A DNA stretch of 64,000 nt, taken from NCBI GenBank assembly GCA_026936335.1, contig JAPMXV010000067.1, positions 62,001 through 126,000 on the forward strand, given 5' to 3'. The first letter of the stretch is position 1. Each line of letters opens with the position of its first letter. Shown piece after piece: positions 50,538 to 59,807 of this stretch. Origin of the DNA: Mantamonas sphyraenae. Its lineage: Eukaryota > CRuMs > Mantamonadidae. The position numbers were made by a program, and so were the translations under genes. Below the pieces are notes generated by a model that saw only the letters and a list, made by a program, of their open reading frames with translations, had not been told where the DNA came from and ran no database searches.

Positions 50538-53500
50538 ATGAGCAGGGGAAGGGACAGAGACAGAGGGGCAAGGAGAAGGAGGAAGGGTGGGAAGGGAGAG
50601 GTGAGGGAGATGCAAACGCGGTTTGTGGAGGTGGAGGTGTCAGGAGGGAATGGGGAAGGAGGTGGAAACGGGACAGGAGAGGAAGAGGGGAAGGAGGAGG
50701 AGGATGATGAGGGGGTGGATGTGGAGGGAGTGGGGAGGGTGGAAGGGAGGCACACGGGTGAGTCATCGTCGTCGTCAGGAAGGAGGGAGGGGCAGGGAAA
50801 GGCAGGGAACACGAAAGAAAGGAGGAAGTCGGGTGATCACTGGTGGGAGAAGGGCGGAATGAGGGATGTGAGGGTGCTGGTGCTGGGGAATGATGGGGAA
50901 GGGACACTGGGATCTGTGGAGGAGCTCAAGAAAATTGAAACGGTGTGTCATGAGAGGCAATTGGAGCCTTTGGCGAGGCTGGACGCTCGTCAGGACGATG
51001 TACTGCGGCTGTTGCGTGAGTATGGGCAGCACATGGTGCATATTGTGTCACACATGGGAAGGGAGTACGTGAAGGCTGTGGATGGGGACGTGAAGCGGCA
51101 GTCACTCGTGGATGCGGTGAGCAAGGCAAGGCCTGTGCTGGTGTTTCTGAACGGGTGTGAGAGCGAGGAGATGGCAAAGATGGTGGGTGAGTATGTGCCA
51201 GTGGTGGTTGGATACAGGGAGAAGGTGCTGGATGGGGCAGCTGTGAAGATGGCAGGGGCGTTCTATGAGGCATTGGGAGCGGGAGAAAGCGTGGAGACGG
51301 CGTTTGGTGAAGCCCAGAAGGCAGGAGGGGACAGGGAGGGGAAGAAGGCAGTGTTGGAGACATGGGAGGGATGGAAGAAGGAGAGGCTGGTGTATGGGGG
51401 AGGGAGGAGTGCAAAGGAGGCAGAGGCAGCAGCTCGAGTACTGGGTCTCCCCAGTCGCGAGCGGCCATTGACAAAATCCACCCATGGAGTCCCAGCGCAA
51501 TGGTTGTGGAACATTGCGCTGGGAAGCTTAGTCATGCTTGTGCTCATCGGCCTCGCTGTCTCCATCGTACGGGTAAAGCGGGTGGACAATTTGCAGAAGC
51601 AAAGAGAGCTTGTGGCGAGGAATGAGGTCATGGAGGAGGTGTGGGGAGAAGAAGGGGTGGTGGTGATGCATGGGGCACGGGGCATGGGCAAGACAAGTGT
51701 GGCACAGATGTATGCGTGGCAGGTGAAGGATGAAAGGGCGGCGGAGGTGGTGTGGTGGGTGCATGGGCAGAGCAGAGAGGAGGTGGTGAGTGATTTGCTG
51801 CAGTTGGGAGTGGCATTGGGGGTGATTACGGATGAAAAGGTGGAGATGGCGAACAAGGAGGAGGTGCGGGAAGGGATGGCGGGGCAGACGATGCGTGCAC
51901 TGGAGGGACGACGTTGGGTGATGGTTGTGGATGGAGTGGAGGAGTGGGGCGATGTGGAACCTGTGCTGCAGGAGGGAGGGACGGTGGTGGTGACGACGTG
52001 GAAGGATGGGATTTGGGACACGGGGGCGGTGGACAAAGTTGTACGCGTGGGGATCATGGAGGATGAGGAGGTGGATGCAGTGTTTGCCAGTGAAGGGGTG
52101 GTGGTGGTGGATGGAGAGGATGATGATGAGGAGGTGAAGGCGTATGGGGAGCTGAAGGAGCTTCTGGGAGGGATGGCGCTGGCTGTGCGACAAGCAGCGG
52201 CTGTGATTGGGGAAGATTACGGCGAAACGCGAGTGAGAGACTACAGAGAGGGACTCAAGGCGAGTGTGGAGGATATGGAGGAAGGAATTGAATCTGACGC
52301 GTACAACAAGACGACGGTGGCCGTGTGGAAGATGGCGATGGACGCAGCTGGGCAGAAGAACAAGGATGCAGTGGGGCTGATGCAGTGCCTGTCACTGTTG
52401 GATGGAGGAGGGGTGCAAGAGAGGGTGTTGGTGACGCTGATGGAGGATGTGGAGGGCGTTGGTAGCAGGGAATTGGCCAAGAGGACAGCGAAGAAAGCTA
52501 TGAAGGCGCTGAAGCGCGTGTCGCTGGTGCAACGGGCTGTGGATGGGGATGGTTGGCAGGTGCATGGATTGGTGCAAATGATGACACGGGGAGGGGAGGT
52601 GCTACAGGTGAAGGCAGATGGGAGGATGGAGGCATGGAGGCGCGTGATGAAGATGATGCGGAAGGAATTCCGATTCGACAGCAGTGGGGCATTGAAGGAG
52701 CTGGTGTGGCACAGGGAGATGCTGATGCATGGGGAGCGGGTGTGGAGGGTGTGTCATGCAGCGTGCCAAGCTTCAGGTGAGGTGGAAGAGGTCTGCTGGG
52801 TTGGGCAGAATGTGGTTGGTATGCAACTGTGGATGGGTGGATATAGAGAAGCAGAGAGGATGCTGGAGGAGGTGATGGAGGTGCAGAGGAGGGCAGGCAT
52901 GGATGGGGAGGAGAACGAGGGATGGGGAAGGAGCATGCACATCATGGCTGGGGTGTACAAGGCCAAGGGAGAGTACAATCGTGCACTGGAGCTGTATGAG
53001 AAGGCACTTTCGATCAGGCGACGGGTGCATGGTGGGGGTGAGCACCCGGATGTGGCCACGAGCATCAACAACATTGCTCAGGTGTACCATGCCAAGGGAA
53101 AGTACGATCGGGCACTGGGGCTGTATGAGCAGGCACTGGGTATCTGGCGACGGGTGCATGGTGGGGATGAGCACCCGGACGTGGCATCGAGCATCAACAA
53201 CATTGCTGGGGTGTACCATGCCACGGAAGAGTACGATCGGGCACTGGAGCTGTATGAGCAGGCACTGGAGATCTGGCGACGGGTGCATGGTGGGGATGAG
53301 CACCCGGATGTGGCCACGAGCATCCACAACATGGCTGAGGTGTACAATGCCAAGGGAGAGTACGATCGGGCACTACAGCTGCATGAGCAGGCACTGGCGA
53401 TCAAACGACGGGTGCATGGTGGGGATGAGCACCCGGATGTGGCCACGAGCATCAACAACATGGCTGTGGTGTACTTCAACAAGGGAGAGTACGATCGGGC

Positions 53501-53627
53501 ACTCGAGCTGTTTGAACAAGCAAGAGAGATCCTCCAAACGACACAAGCATCCCGTCAGCTTGTGCTCGCTGTCTTGAATGGCATCAAGAGATGCTCTCAG
53601 AAGCTCTCGTCCTCGAACCCGCAATGA
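50538..53627 (+). CDS. NLR-like protein 1: CHAT peptidase - TM - NB-ARC - 5 TPR
   Basis: 1029 residues in one exon. Residues 1-105 are basic, then Gly/Glu-rich. About 110-265 is a CHAT (caspase-like) domain: VLVLGND start, His of HIVSHMG near 172, Cys of FLNGCESEE near 207, and the family-typical VPVVVGYREKVLDGAAVKMAGAFYEAL. A single hydrophobic helix follows (about 323-345, IALGSLVMLVLIGLAVSIV). The NB-ARC ATPase has the P-loop GARGMGKTS near 378, Walker B MVVDGVEEW near 460, a GLPL-like GGMALAV near 545 and an MHD-like VHGLVQ near 675. About 800-1015 are five 42-residue TPRs (YxAKGEYDRALELYEQAL). By analogy with NLRs, ligand binding by the TPRs would trigger NB-ARC oligomerisation and activate the protease. 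The start is the first ATG after the shared promoter; MQTRFVEVE at 50612 is an alternative. Confidence 0.85.
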   Translation: MSRGRDRDRGARRRRKGGKGEVREMQTRFVEVEVSGGNGEGGGNGTGEEEGKEEEDDEGVDVEGVGRVEGRHTGESSSSSGRREGQGKAGNTKERRKSGDHWWEKGGMRDVRVLVLGNDGEGTLGSVEELKKIETVCHERQLEPLARLDARQDDVLRLLREYGQHMVHIVSHMGREYVKAVDGDVKRQSLVDAVSKARPVLVFLNGCESEEMAKMVGEYVPVVVGYREKVLDGAAVKMAGAFYEALGAGESVETAFGEAQKAGGDREGKKAVLETWEGWKKERLVYGGGRSAKEAEAAARVLGLPSRERPLTKSTHGVPAQWLWNIALGSLVMLVLIGLAVSIVRVKRVDNLQKQRELVARNEVMEEVWGEEGVVVMHGARGMGKTSVAQMYAWQVKDERAAEVVWWVHGQSREEVVSDLLQLGVALGVITDEKVEMANKEEVREGMAGQTMRALEGRRWVMVVDGVEEWGDVEPVLQEGGTVVVTTWKDGIWDTGAVDKVVRVGIMEDEEVDAVFASEGVVVVDGEDDDEEVKAYGELKELLGGMALAVRQAAAVIGEDYGETRVRDYREGLKASVEDMEEGIESDAYNKTTVAVWKMAMDAAGQKNKDAVGLMQCLSLLDGGGVQERVLVTLMEDVEGVGSRELAKRTAKKAMKALKRVSLVQRAVDGDGWQVHGLVQMMTRGGEVLQVKADGRMEAWRRVMKMMRKEFRFDSSGALKELVWHREMLMHGERVWRVCHAACQASGEVEEVCWVGQNVVGMQLWMGGYREAERMLEEVMEVQRRAGMDGEENEGWGRSMHIMAGVYKAKGEYNRALELYEKALSIRRRVHGGGEHPDVATSINNIAQVYHAKGKYDRALGLYEQALGIWRRVHGGDEHPDVASSINNIAGVYHATEEYDRALELYEQALEIWRRVHGGDEHPDVATSIHNMAEVYNAKGEYDRALQLHEQALAIKRRVHGGDEHPDVATSINNMAVVYFNKGEYDRALELFEQAREILQTTQASRQLVLAVLNGIKRCSQKLSSSNPQ
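52936..53565. repeat. 126-bp TPR-coding tandem repeats, array 1 (5 units)
   Basis: Four full units and a diverged fifth, each 126 bp (42 codons), carrying the constant block RRVHGGDEHPDVATSINN between helices. Units are about 85-95 percent alike by eye. Confidence 0.9.
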
Positions 53628-54280
53628 ATCCTCACTCGTCTCTTCGTCACTCCCATCTCACATGCTTCACATACCCCACCGCGTCCCCAAGTCGCCGCCT
53701 CCTTCCCCCACACGCCCCATACAAACGCCTCGTCCCCTCCACTCCTTCTTCTCCCCCTCCATCCCTCTAATCAGCGCCGACGCTGTATCTCCAATTCCTT
53801 TCTCCTTGAACCCCCCACCAGCGCATGTTCCACAACCTCGCCTCTTTCTGAGCATCGCACACCATCACCACCCTCTCCATCCGTCCCCACCATCCACACG
53901 TGGCACCCTGTGTCTCCTTCCAGCCACGCCTGCATCATGTCACCCACCATCTCCACGAAAGACAGCACCCCATCCACAATGACCACCCACTGCCTCCATT
54001 CCCACCCTCCCTTGCCACGCCCCACCACTTGTCCTTACCAACCACGTGTCACCCCCACAGACATCCACCCGCTCCCTCTCTCTCACACTCCCTTCCCTTC
54101 TCCCCCTTCCAACCCGTCACTATTCCACACCCATTCCAACCCGGCCCCACACACCCCCACCCATTCCAATCTCCCCCAAACCCCCACCATTCCCCAACTC
54201 CTCAAACACCACACTCTCCCCATCACAAGAACCCCCCCCCCACCCCCATGCTCTCCCGCACCAAGCCAACAATGGTTCAT
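53628..54280. other. C-rich spacer between NLR1 and RPL27A fragment
   Basis: 653 bp of C- and CA-rich sequence with short CCCCACC/CCATTCC words, no coding signal. It is the 3' side of two convergent genes and recurs, diverged by small indels, at 59808-60453. Divergence is clearly higher here than in the flanking coding sequence. Confidence 0.6.
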
Positions 54281-54663
54281 TTAAGCAGTCAGCACGCAAG
54301 CACCGCCCACCTTCTTGATCTTGCGCTCGGCCTCGGCAGAAAAGAACTTGGCCTTCACAATCACCGGCTGCTTCGGCAGCACTCCCTTGCCCAGCAGCTT
54401 GTAGAAGCCAGCCTTGGTGATGTCAATCACAGGCACCTTGTCCCCAGTCTTGGCTCCAGCGTACTTGGTGCGCGTCTCCTCGCTCACCAGCGTCCACAGC
54501 TTGTCCACGTTCAGCGCCGGGCGGTAGAACTTCTGCTGCGTCTTGTGGAAGTAGCGCATGCCGACCTTACCAAAGTAACCCGGATGGTAACGATCAAACA
54601 GGGTACGGTGGTGCGTCAGGCCACCCGCGTTACCGCGTCCACCCGGATGCTTTCGGTGCTTGC
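54281..54663 (-). pseudogene. RPL27A (uL15) fragment: last exon only
   Basis: This is the 127-codon last exon of RPL27A (starting [15 protein letters not shown], ending VGGACVLTA), identical in protein to the exon at 60454-60836. The first two exons (ATG and 21 further codons) are missing: sequence upstream of the acceptor matches RPL27A intron 2 for about 20 bp, then ends at the duplication junction. With no start and no exon 2 it cannot make a normal ribosomal protein. An in-frame extension to 54742 runs through the intron remnant. Confidence 0.85.
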
Positions 54664-54779
54664 CTGTGGGTTCAATGCACACACACTCACACACACGCAG
54701 AAGCACACCAGAATCAACATTGATCCGTGTTTGCACACACATTCCTCACACACTCACTCTCTCCACTTCTCATGTGATC

Positions 54780-55847
54780 CTAGATGCAATGGGCAGAGTG
54801 GCCGTCGTCGGCAATATGGTTGATGTCTGCCCCAGCCTCCCACAAGGACTCCACCGTGTCTGCCATGCCCAGTGCCGCTGCCAACTCCACCGCTGTGTAT
54901 CCTGGGTGTCTGCTGTCCTGCCTCGACACCTCTTCATTCGGGTCTGCCCCTGCCTGCAGCAGCACTTCCACCCGTGCCCCGTATCCCACACGCACAGCAT
55001 GCAGCAACGCTGTTTCCCCACGTGCACTGCGTGCATCCACCTCTGCACCCCTCTCCAACAGCACCTTTACCGTCTCCGCCGACCCGTGTGGAGCAGAGGC
55101 TGCCAGGAGCAGAGCCGTGCAGCCGCTGTGTCGCTCTTGAGCCTCGAGGTCAGCTCCAGCCTCAACCAGCATCTCCACCATGCGACTGCTGCCACATTCC
55201 ACTGCGTACATGAGCGCCGTCTTGGATTCGTAGGTGCGTGTTTCCGTGTCTGCGCCTGCCTGCAGAAGGAGGTTGAGCACCTGCGGCTGGTTCTCCCTGG
55301 CCGCATGGGTCAGTGCCGTCCAGTTTCCCCTTCGCACTGCATTCACATCCGCCCCAGCGTCCATCAACACACGGAGGGTGTCCACATGTCCACCCTTGGC
55401 TGCCAGCTGCAACGGCGTCCAGGCCAGGCTGTTGCTGGTGTGTGGGTCTGCCCCGTGGCTCAGCAGCATGTCCACAATGGCTGTGTGTCCCTTGGCTGCT
55501 GCCACACTGAGTGCGGTGCTGCCGTCCTGCTTCCTGGCTTCCACGTCGGCCTGGGCCTCCAGGAGCAGTCGCACCAGATCCACGCTGCTGCTGCTATCCA
55601 CGTCGCAGGCAAGCAGCAAGGGTGTCCAGCCCAGGGCGTTGGCTGCGTTGACGTCGGCACCGTTGTGGAGCAGCGCTTGCACGGTTTGTGGCATCGTGTG
55701 TGCCGTGGCGGCGAGGAGGGCGGTCCATTTGCCGTCGCCGCGGACGTTCACGAGGGATGGATCGAGAGAGGCGAGGGCGTTGAGGGAGCCATGGAGGCCA
55801 TTGGAAGCTTGGGTGATGAGTTTCCTGGTGGAGGAGAGGGAGGACAT
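54780..55847 (-). CDS. Ankyrin-repeat protein, copy 2 (C-terminus replaced)
   Basis: 355 residues from the ATG at 55847. It is nearly identical to ankyrin copy 1 through ADINHIADDGHS, then ends after AHCI where copy 1 continues for 25 more residues. The change falls on the duplication junction at about 54793. All ankyrin repeats are kept, with a handful of substitutions (for example PHT for PQT, MDAG for VDAG, VLLERGAE for ELLEGGAE), so the protein is probably still functional. It diverges from NLR2 with 105 bp between starts. Confidence 0.85.
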   Translation of the reverse strand: MSSLSSTRKLITQASNGLHGSLNALASLDPSLVNVRGDGKWTALLAATAHTMPQTVQALLHNGADVNAANALGWTPLLLACDVDSSSSVDLVRLLLEAQADVEARKQDGSTALSVAAAKGHTAIVDMLLSHGADPHTSNSLAWTPLQLAAKGGHVDTLRVLMDAGADVNAVRRGNWTALTHAARENQPQVLNLLLQAGADTETRTYESKTALMYAVECGSSRMVEMLVEAGADLEAQERHSGCTALLLAASAPHGSAETVKVLLERGAEVDARSARGETALLHAVRVGYGARVEVLLQAGADPNEEVSRQDSRHPGYTAVELAAALGMADTVESLWEAGADINHIADDGHSAHCI

Positions 55848-55952
55848 TGTTAAAGGGAACGGAAGGGTGTTGGTGTGTGTGTGTGTGTGTGGGTTTGGGG
55901 GAAGGTGCGCTGGGGGAGGCAATTGTTGTTGAAGAGAGGGTTGTGAGAGAGA

Positions 55953-58900
55953 ATGAGCAGGGGAAGGGACAGAGACAGAGGGGCAAGGAGAAGGAGGAAG
56001 GGTGGGAAGGGAGAGGTGAGGGAGATGCAGACACGGTTTGTGGAGGTGGAGGTGTCAGGAGGGAGTGGAGAAGGAGGAGGAAAAGGGACAGGGGAGGAAG
56101 AGGGGAAGGAGGAGGAGGATGATGAGGGTGTGGATGTGGAGGGAGTGGGGAGGGTGGAAGGGAGGCACACGGGTGAGTCATCGTCGTCGTCAGGAGGGAG
56201 GGAGGGGCAGGGAAAGGCAGGGAACGCGAAAGGAAGGAGGAAGTTCGGTGATCACCGGTGGGAGAAGGGCGGAATGAGGGATGTGAGGGTGCTGGTGCTG
56301 GGGAATGATGGAGATGGGACACTGGGATCTGTGGAGGAGCTGCGGGTGATTGAAGGGGCATGTCGAGGGAGGGCGATGGATGTATTGGGGCAAGTGGCCA
56401 CACAGCAGGCGGAAGTCCTGCGGCTGGTGCGCGAGTATGGGCAGCACATCGTGCATATTGTGTTTCACATGGGCAAAGAGATGGTGATGAGTGGGGATGC
56501 GCCAGTGACGTGCGATACGCTCGTGGAAGCGGTGTGGGAGGCAGGGCCTGTGCTGGTGTTTCTGAACGGGTGTGAGAGCGAGGAGATGGCAAAGAAGGTG
56601 GGTGAGTATGTGCCAGTGGTGGTTGGATATAGGGAGAAGGTGATGGATGGGGCAGCTGTGAAGATGGCAGGGGCGTTCTATGGGGCATTGGGAGCGGGAG
56701 AAAGCGTGGAGACGGCGTTTGGGGAAGGCCAGAAGGCGGCAGGGGACAGGGAGGGGAAGAAGGCAGTGTTGGTGACATGGGAGGGGTGGGAGAAGGAGAG
56801 GCTGGTGAATGGGAGAGGGAGGAGTGCAAAGGAGGCAGAGGCAGGATGGGCAAAGCGCGTGGACAATCTCAGCATGAAGAGGGAGCTTGTGGAGAGGAAT
56901 GGGGTCATGGAGGAGGTGTGGGGAGAAGAAAGGGTGGTGGTACTGCATGGAGCACGGGGCATGGGCAAGACAAGCGTGGCAGAGATGTATGCGTGGAAGG
57001 TGAAAGAGGAAAGGGCGGCGGAGGTGGTGTGGTGGGTGCATGGGCAGAGTAGGGAGGAGGTGGTGAGTGATGTGCTGCAACTGGGAGTGGCATTGGGGGT
57101 GATTACGGATGAAAAGGTGGAGATGGCGAACAAGGAGGAGGTGCGGGAAGGGATGGCGGGGCAGACAATGCGTGCGCTGAAGGGACGACGGTGGGTGATG
57201 GTTGTGGATGGAGTGGAGGAGTGGGGCGATGTGGAACCTGTGCTGCAGGAGGGAGGGACGGTGGTGGTGACGACGTGGAAGGATGGGATTTGGGACAAGA
57301 GGGCGGTGAACAAAGTGGTGCGAGTGGGGATCATGGAGGATGAGGAGGTGGATGAAGTGTTTGCCAGTGAAGGGGTGGTGGTGGTGGATGGAAAGGATGA
57401 TGAGAGGGAGGTGAAGGCGTATGGGGAGCTGAAGGAGCTTCTGGGAGGGATGGCGCTGGCTGTGCGACAAGCAGCGGCTGTGATTGGGGAAGAAGAAGAC
57501 GAAACGCGAGTGAGCGACTTCAGAGAGGGACTGAAGGCGAGCTTGGAGGATATGGAGGATGGAATTGTGTCTGACGCGTATGACAAGACGGCGATGGCAG
57601 TGTGGAAGCTGGCGATGGAGGCAGCTGGGGAGGAGAACGGGGATGCAGTGGGACTGATGCAGTGTCTGGCACTGTTGGATGGAGGAGGGGTGCAGGAGAG
57701 GGTGGTAGTCACGCTGATGGAGGGTGTGAAGGGCGTTGGTAGCAGAGATAAGGCCAAGAGGAGAGCGAAGAAGGCTCTGAAGGCGCTGAAGCGTGTGTCG
57801 CTTGTGCAACGGGCTGTGGATGGGGATGGTTGGCAGGTGCATGGACTGGTGCAGATGATGACGCGGGAAGGGGAGGTGCTGCAGGTGGAGGCAGACGGGG
57901 GGATGGAGGCATGCCAGCGTGTGCTGAAGATGATGGGGAAGGAGTTTGCCTTTGATCCAAGTGAGCCACTGGAAGAGCTGGTGTGGCACAGAGAGATGCT
58001 GATGCATGGGGAGCGGGTGTGGAGGGTGTGTCATGCAGCGTGCCAAGCTTCAGGTGAAGTGCAAGACGTGTGTTGGGTTGGGCAGAACGTGGCAGAGGTG
58101 CACATGTGGATGGGAGCATATGGGGAGGCGGAGAGGGTGCTGGTGGAGGTGATGGAGGTGCAGAAGAGGGCAGGCATGGATGGTGAGGAAATTGAGGGAT
58201 GGGCAAGAAGTTTGGCCATCATGGCTGGGGTGCACTTTGCCAAGGGAGAGTACGATAGTGCATTGGAGCTGTATGAGCAGGCACTGGCGATCAGGCGACG
58301 TGTGCATGGTGGAGATGAGCACCCAGATGTGGCCAGAAGCATCAACAACATGGCCATGGTGTACGATGCCAAGGGAGAGTACGATCGGGCACTGGAGCTG
58401 TATGAGCAGGCACTGGGGATCAGGCGACGCGTGCATGGTGGAGATGAGCACCCGTCTGTGGCCACGTGCATCATCAACATGGCTGGGGTGTACAAGGCCA
58501 AGGGAGAGTACAATCGGGCACTGGAGCTGTATGAGCAGGCACTGGGGATCAGGCGACGCGTGCATGGTGGAGATGAGCACCCAGATGTGGCCACGTGCAT
58601 CAACAACATGGCTGTGGTGTACCAGGCCAAGGGAGAGTACAATCGTACACTCGAGCTGTTTGAGCAGGCACTGGAGACCAGGCGACGCGTGCATGGTGGG
58701 GATGAGCACCCGGAAGTGGCAGCGAGCATCAACAACATGGCTGGGGTGTACTATGCCAAGGGAGAGTACAATCGGGCACTGAAGCTGTATGAGAAGGCAC
58801 TGGGGATCTGGCGACGTGTGCATGGTGGGGATGAGCACCCGGAAGTGGCAGCGAGCATCAACAACATGGCTGTGGTGTACAATGACAAGGGAGAATGCGA

Positions 58901-59807
58901 TCGGGCACTGGAGCTGTATGAGCAAGCACTGGAGATCCTGCGACGTGTGCATGGTGGGGATGAGCACCCGAATGTGGCCACGAGCATCAACAGCATGGCC
59001 ATGGTGTACTATGCCAAGGGAGAGTACAATCGGGCACTGGAGCTGTATGAGAAGGCACTGGGGATCTGGCGACGTGTGCATGGTGGGGATGAGCACCCGT
59101 CTGTGGCAGCGAGCATCAACAACATGGCTGTGGTGTACCATGCCAAGGGAGAGTACGATCGTGCACTGGAGCTGTATGAGCAGGCACTGGAGATCCTGCG
59201 ACGTGTGCATGGTGGAGATGAGCACCCAGATGTGGCCAGAAGCATCAACAACATGGCCATGGTGTACTATGCCAAGGGAGAGTACAATCGGGCACTGGAG
59301 CTGTATGAGAAGGCACTGGGGATCTGGCGACGTGTGCATGGTGGGGATGAGCACCCGTCTGTGGCTACGAGCATCAACAACATGGCTGTGGTGTACAACG
59401 CCAAGGGAGAGTACGATCGGGCACTGGAGCTGTTTGAGCAGGCACTGGCGATCGAGCGACGGGTGCGTGGTGGGGATGAGCACCCAGATGATGCCATGAG
59501 CATCAACAACATGGCCATGGTGTACCAGGCCAAAGGAGAGTACGATCGTGCATTGGAGCTGTATGAGCAAGCACTGGAGATCTTGCGACGGGTGCATGGT
59601 GGGGATGAGCACCCGAATGTGGCCACGAGCATCATCAACATGGCCATGGTGTACTATGCCAAGGGAGAGTACGATCGTGCACTGGAACTGTATGAGCAGG
59701 CAAGGGAACTCCTCCACATGACACCAGTATCCCCTGAGCTTGTCCTCGCTGTCTCCATTGGCATTCAGAGATGCACTCAGAAGCTATCGTCCCCGAACAC
59801 GCAGTGA
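55953..59807 (+). CDS. NLR-like protein 2: CHAT peptidase - NB-ARC - 12 TPR
   Basis: 1284 residues in one exon. Same plan as NLR1: basic Gly/Glu-rich start, CHAT domain about 110-265 with His in HIVFHMG and Cys in FLNGCESEE, then directly the NB-ARC (P-loop GARGMGKTS near 335, Walker B MVVDGVEEW, GGMALAV, VHGLVQMMT). The ~46 residues that hold the transmembrane helix in NLR1 are absent (KEAEAGWAKRVDNL instead), so this form should be soluble. The CHAT segment is less conserved between copies (e.g. LRVIEGACRGRAMDVLG versus LKKIETVCHERQLEPLA) than the NB-ARC. Twelve TPRs of 42 residues occupy about 750-1260. The ligand and substrate are unknown. Confidence 0.85.
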   Translation: MSRGRDRDRGARRRRKGGKGEVREMQTRFVEVEVSGGSGEGGGKGTGEEEGKEEEDDEGVDVEGVGRVEGRHTGESSSSSGGREGQGKAGNAKGRRKFGDHRWEKGGMRDVRVLVLGNDGDGTLGSVEELRVIEGACRGRAMDVLGQVATQQAEVLRLVREYGQHIVHIVFHMGKEMVMSGDAPVTCDTLVEAVWEAGPVLVFLNGCESEEMAKKVGEYVPVVVGYREKVMDGAAVKMAGAFYGALGAGESVETAFGEGQKAAGDREGKKAVLVTWEGWEKERLVNGRGRSAKEAEAGWAKRVDNLSMKRELVERNGVMEEVWGEERVVVLHGARGMGKTSVAEMYAWKVKEERAAEVVWWVHGQSREEVVSDVLQLGVALGVITDEKVEMANKEEVREGMAGQTMRALKGRRWVMVVDGVEEWGDVEPVLQEGGTVVVTTWKDGIWDKRAVNKVVRVGIMEDEEVDEVFASEGVVVVDGKDDEREVKAYGELKELLGGMALAVRQAAAVIGEEEDETRVSDFREGLKASLEDMEDGIVSDAYDKTAMAVWKLAMEAAGEENGDAVGLMQCLALLDGGGVQERVVVTLMEGVKGVGSRDKAKRRAKKALKALKRVSLVQRAVDGDGWQVHGLVQMMTREGEVLQVEADGGMEACQRVLKMMGKEFAFDPSEPLEELVWHREMLMHGERVWRVCHAACQASGEVQDVCWVGQNVAEVHMWMGAYGEAERVLVEVMEVQKRAGMDGEEIEGWARSLAIMAGVHFAKGEYDSALELYEQALAIRRRVHGGDEHPDVARSINNMAMVYDAKGEYDRALELYEQALGIRRRVHGGDEHPSVATCIINMAGVYKAKGEYNRALELYEQALGIRRRVHGGDEHPDVATCINNMAVVYQAKGEYNRTLELFEQALETRRRVHGGDEHPEVAASINNMAGVYYAKGEYNRALKLYEKALGIWRRVHGGDEHPEVAASINNMAVVYNDKGECDRALELYEQALEILRRVHGGDEHPNVATSINSMAMVYYAKGEYNRALELYEKALGIWRRVHGGDEHPSVAASINNMAVVYHAKGEYDRALELYEQALEILRRVHGGDEHPDVARSINNMAMVYYAKGEYNRALELYEKALGIWRRVHGGDEHPSVATSINNMAVVYNAKGEYDRALELFEQALAIERRVRGGDEHPDDAMSINNMAMVYQAKGEYDRALELYEQALEILRRVHGGDEHPNVATSIINMAMVYYAKGEYDRALELYEQARELLHMTPVSPELVLAVSIGIQRCTQKLSSPNTQ
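58205..59735. repeat. 126-bp TPR-coding tandem repeats, array 2 (12 units) with 252-bp higher order
   Basis: Twelve units of 126 bp. Units 5 to 9 alternate between a GIWRRVHGG type and an ILRRVHGG type; the GIW units 5, 7 and 9 are nearly the same sequence, as are ILR units 6 and 8, giving a 252-bp period. This points to recent unequal exchange. Confidence 0.9.

Larger units (their letters stand above)
49391..54684. repeat. Tandem duplication unit 1 (ANK1 - NLR1 - RPL27A fragment)
   Basis: 5.3 kb that match 54794-60857 in the same order and orientation: most of the ankyrin gene, the divergent promoter, the whole NLR-like gene, the C-rich spacer, and the last exon plus about 20 bp of intron 2 of RPL27A. 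Length differences come from the TPR array and from one deletion. The junction with unit 2 is a 109-bp stretch (54685-54793). Confidence 0.9.

Noticed and set aside
58050..59717. A 555-codon repetitive frame antisense to the NLR2 TPR array
   Set aside because: It is the reverse reading of the 126-bp repeats; the sense frame has clear TPR consensus and the antisense one no known repeat fold.
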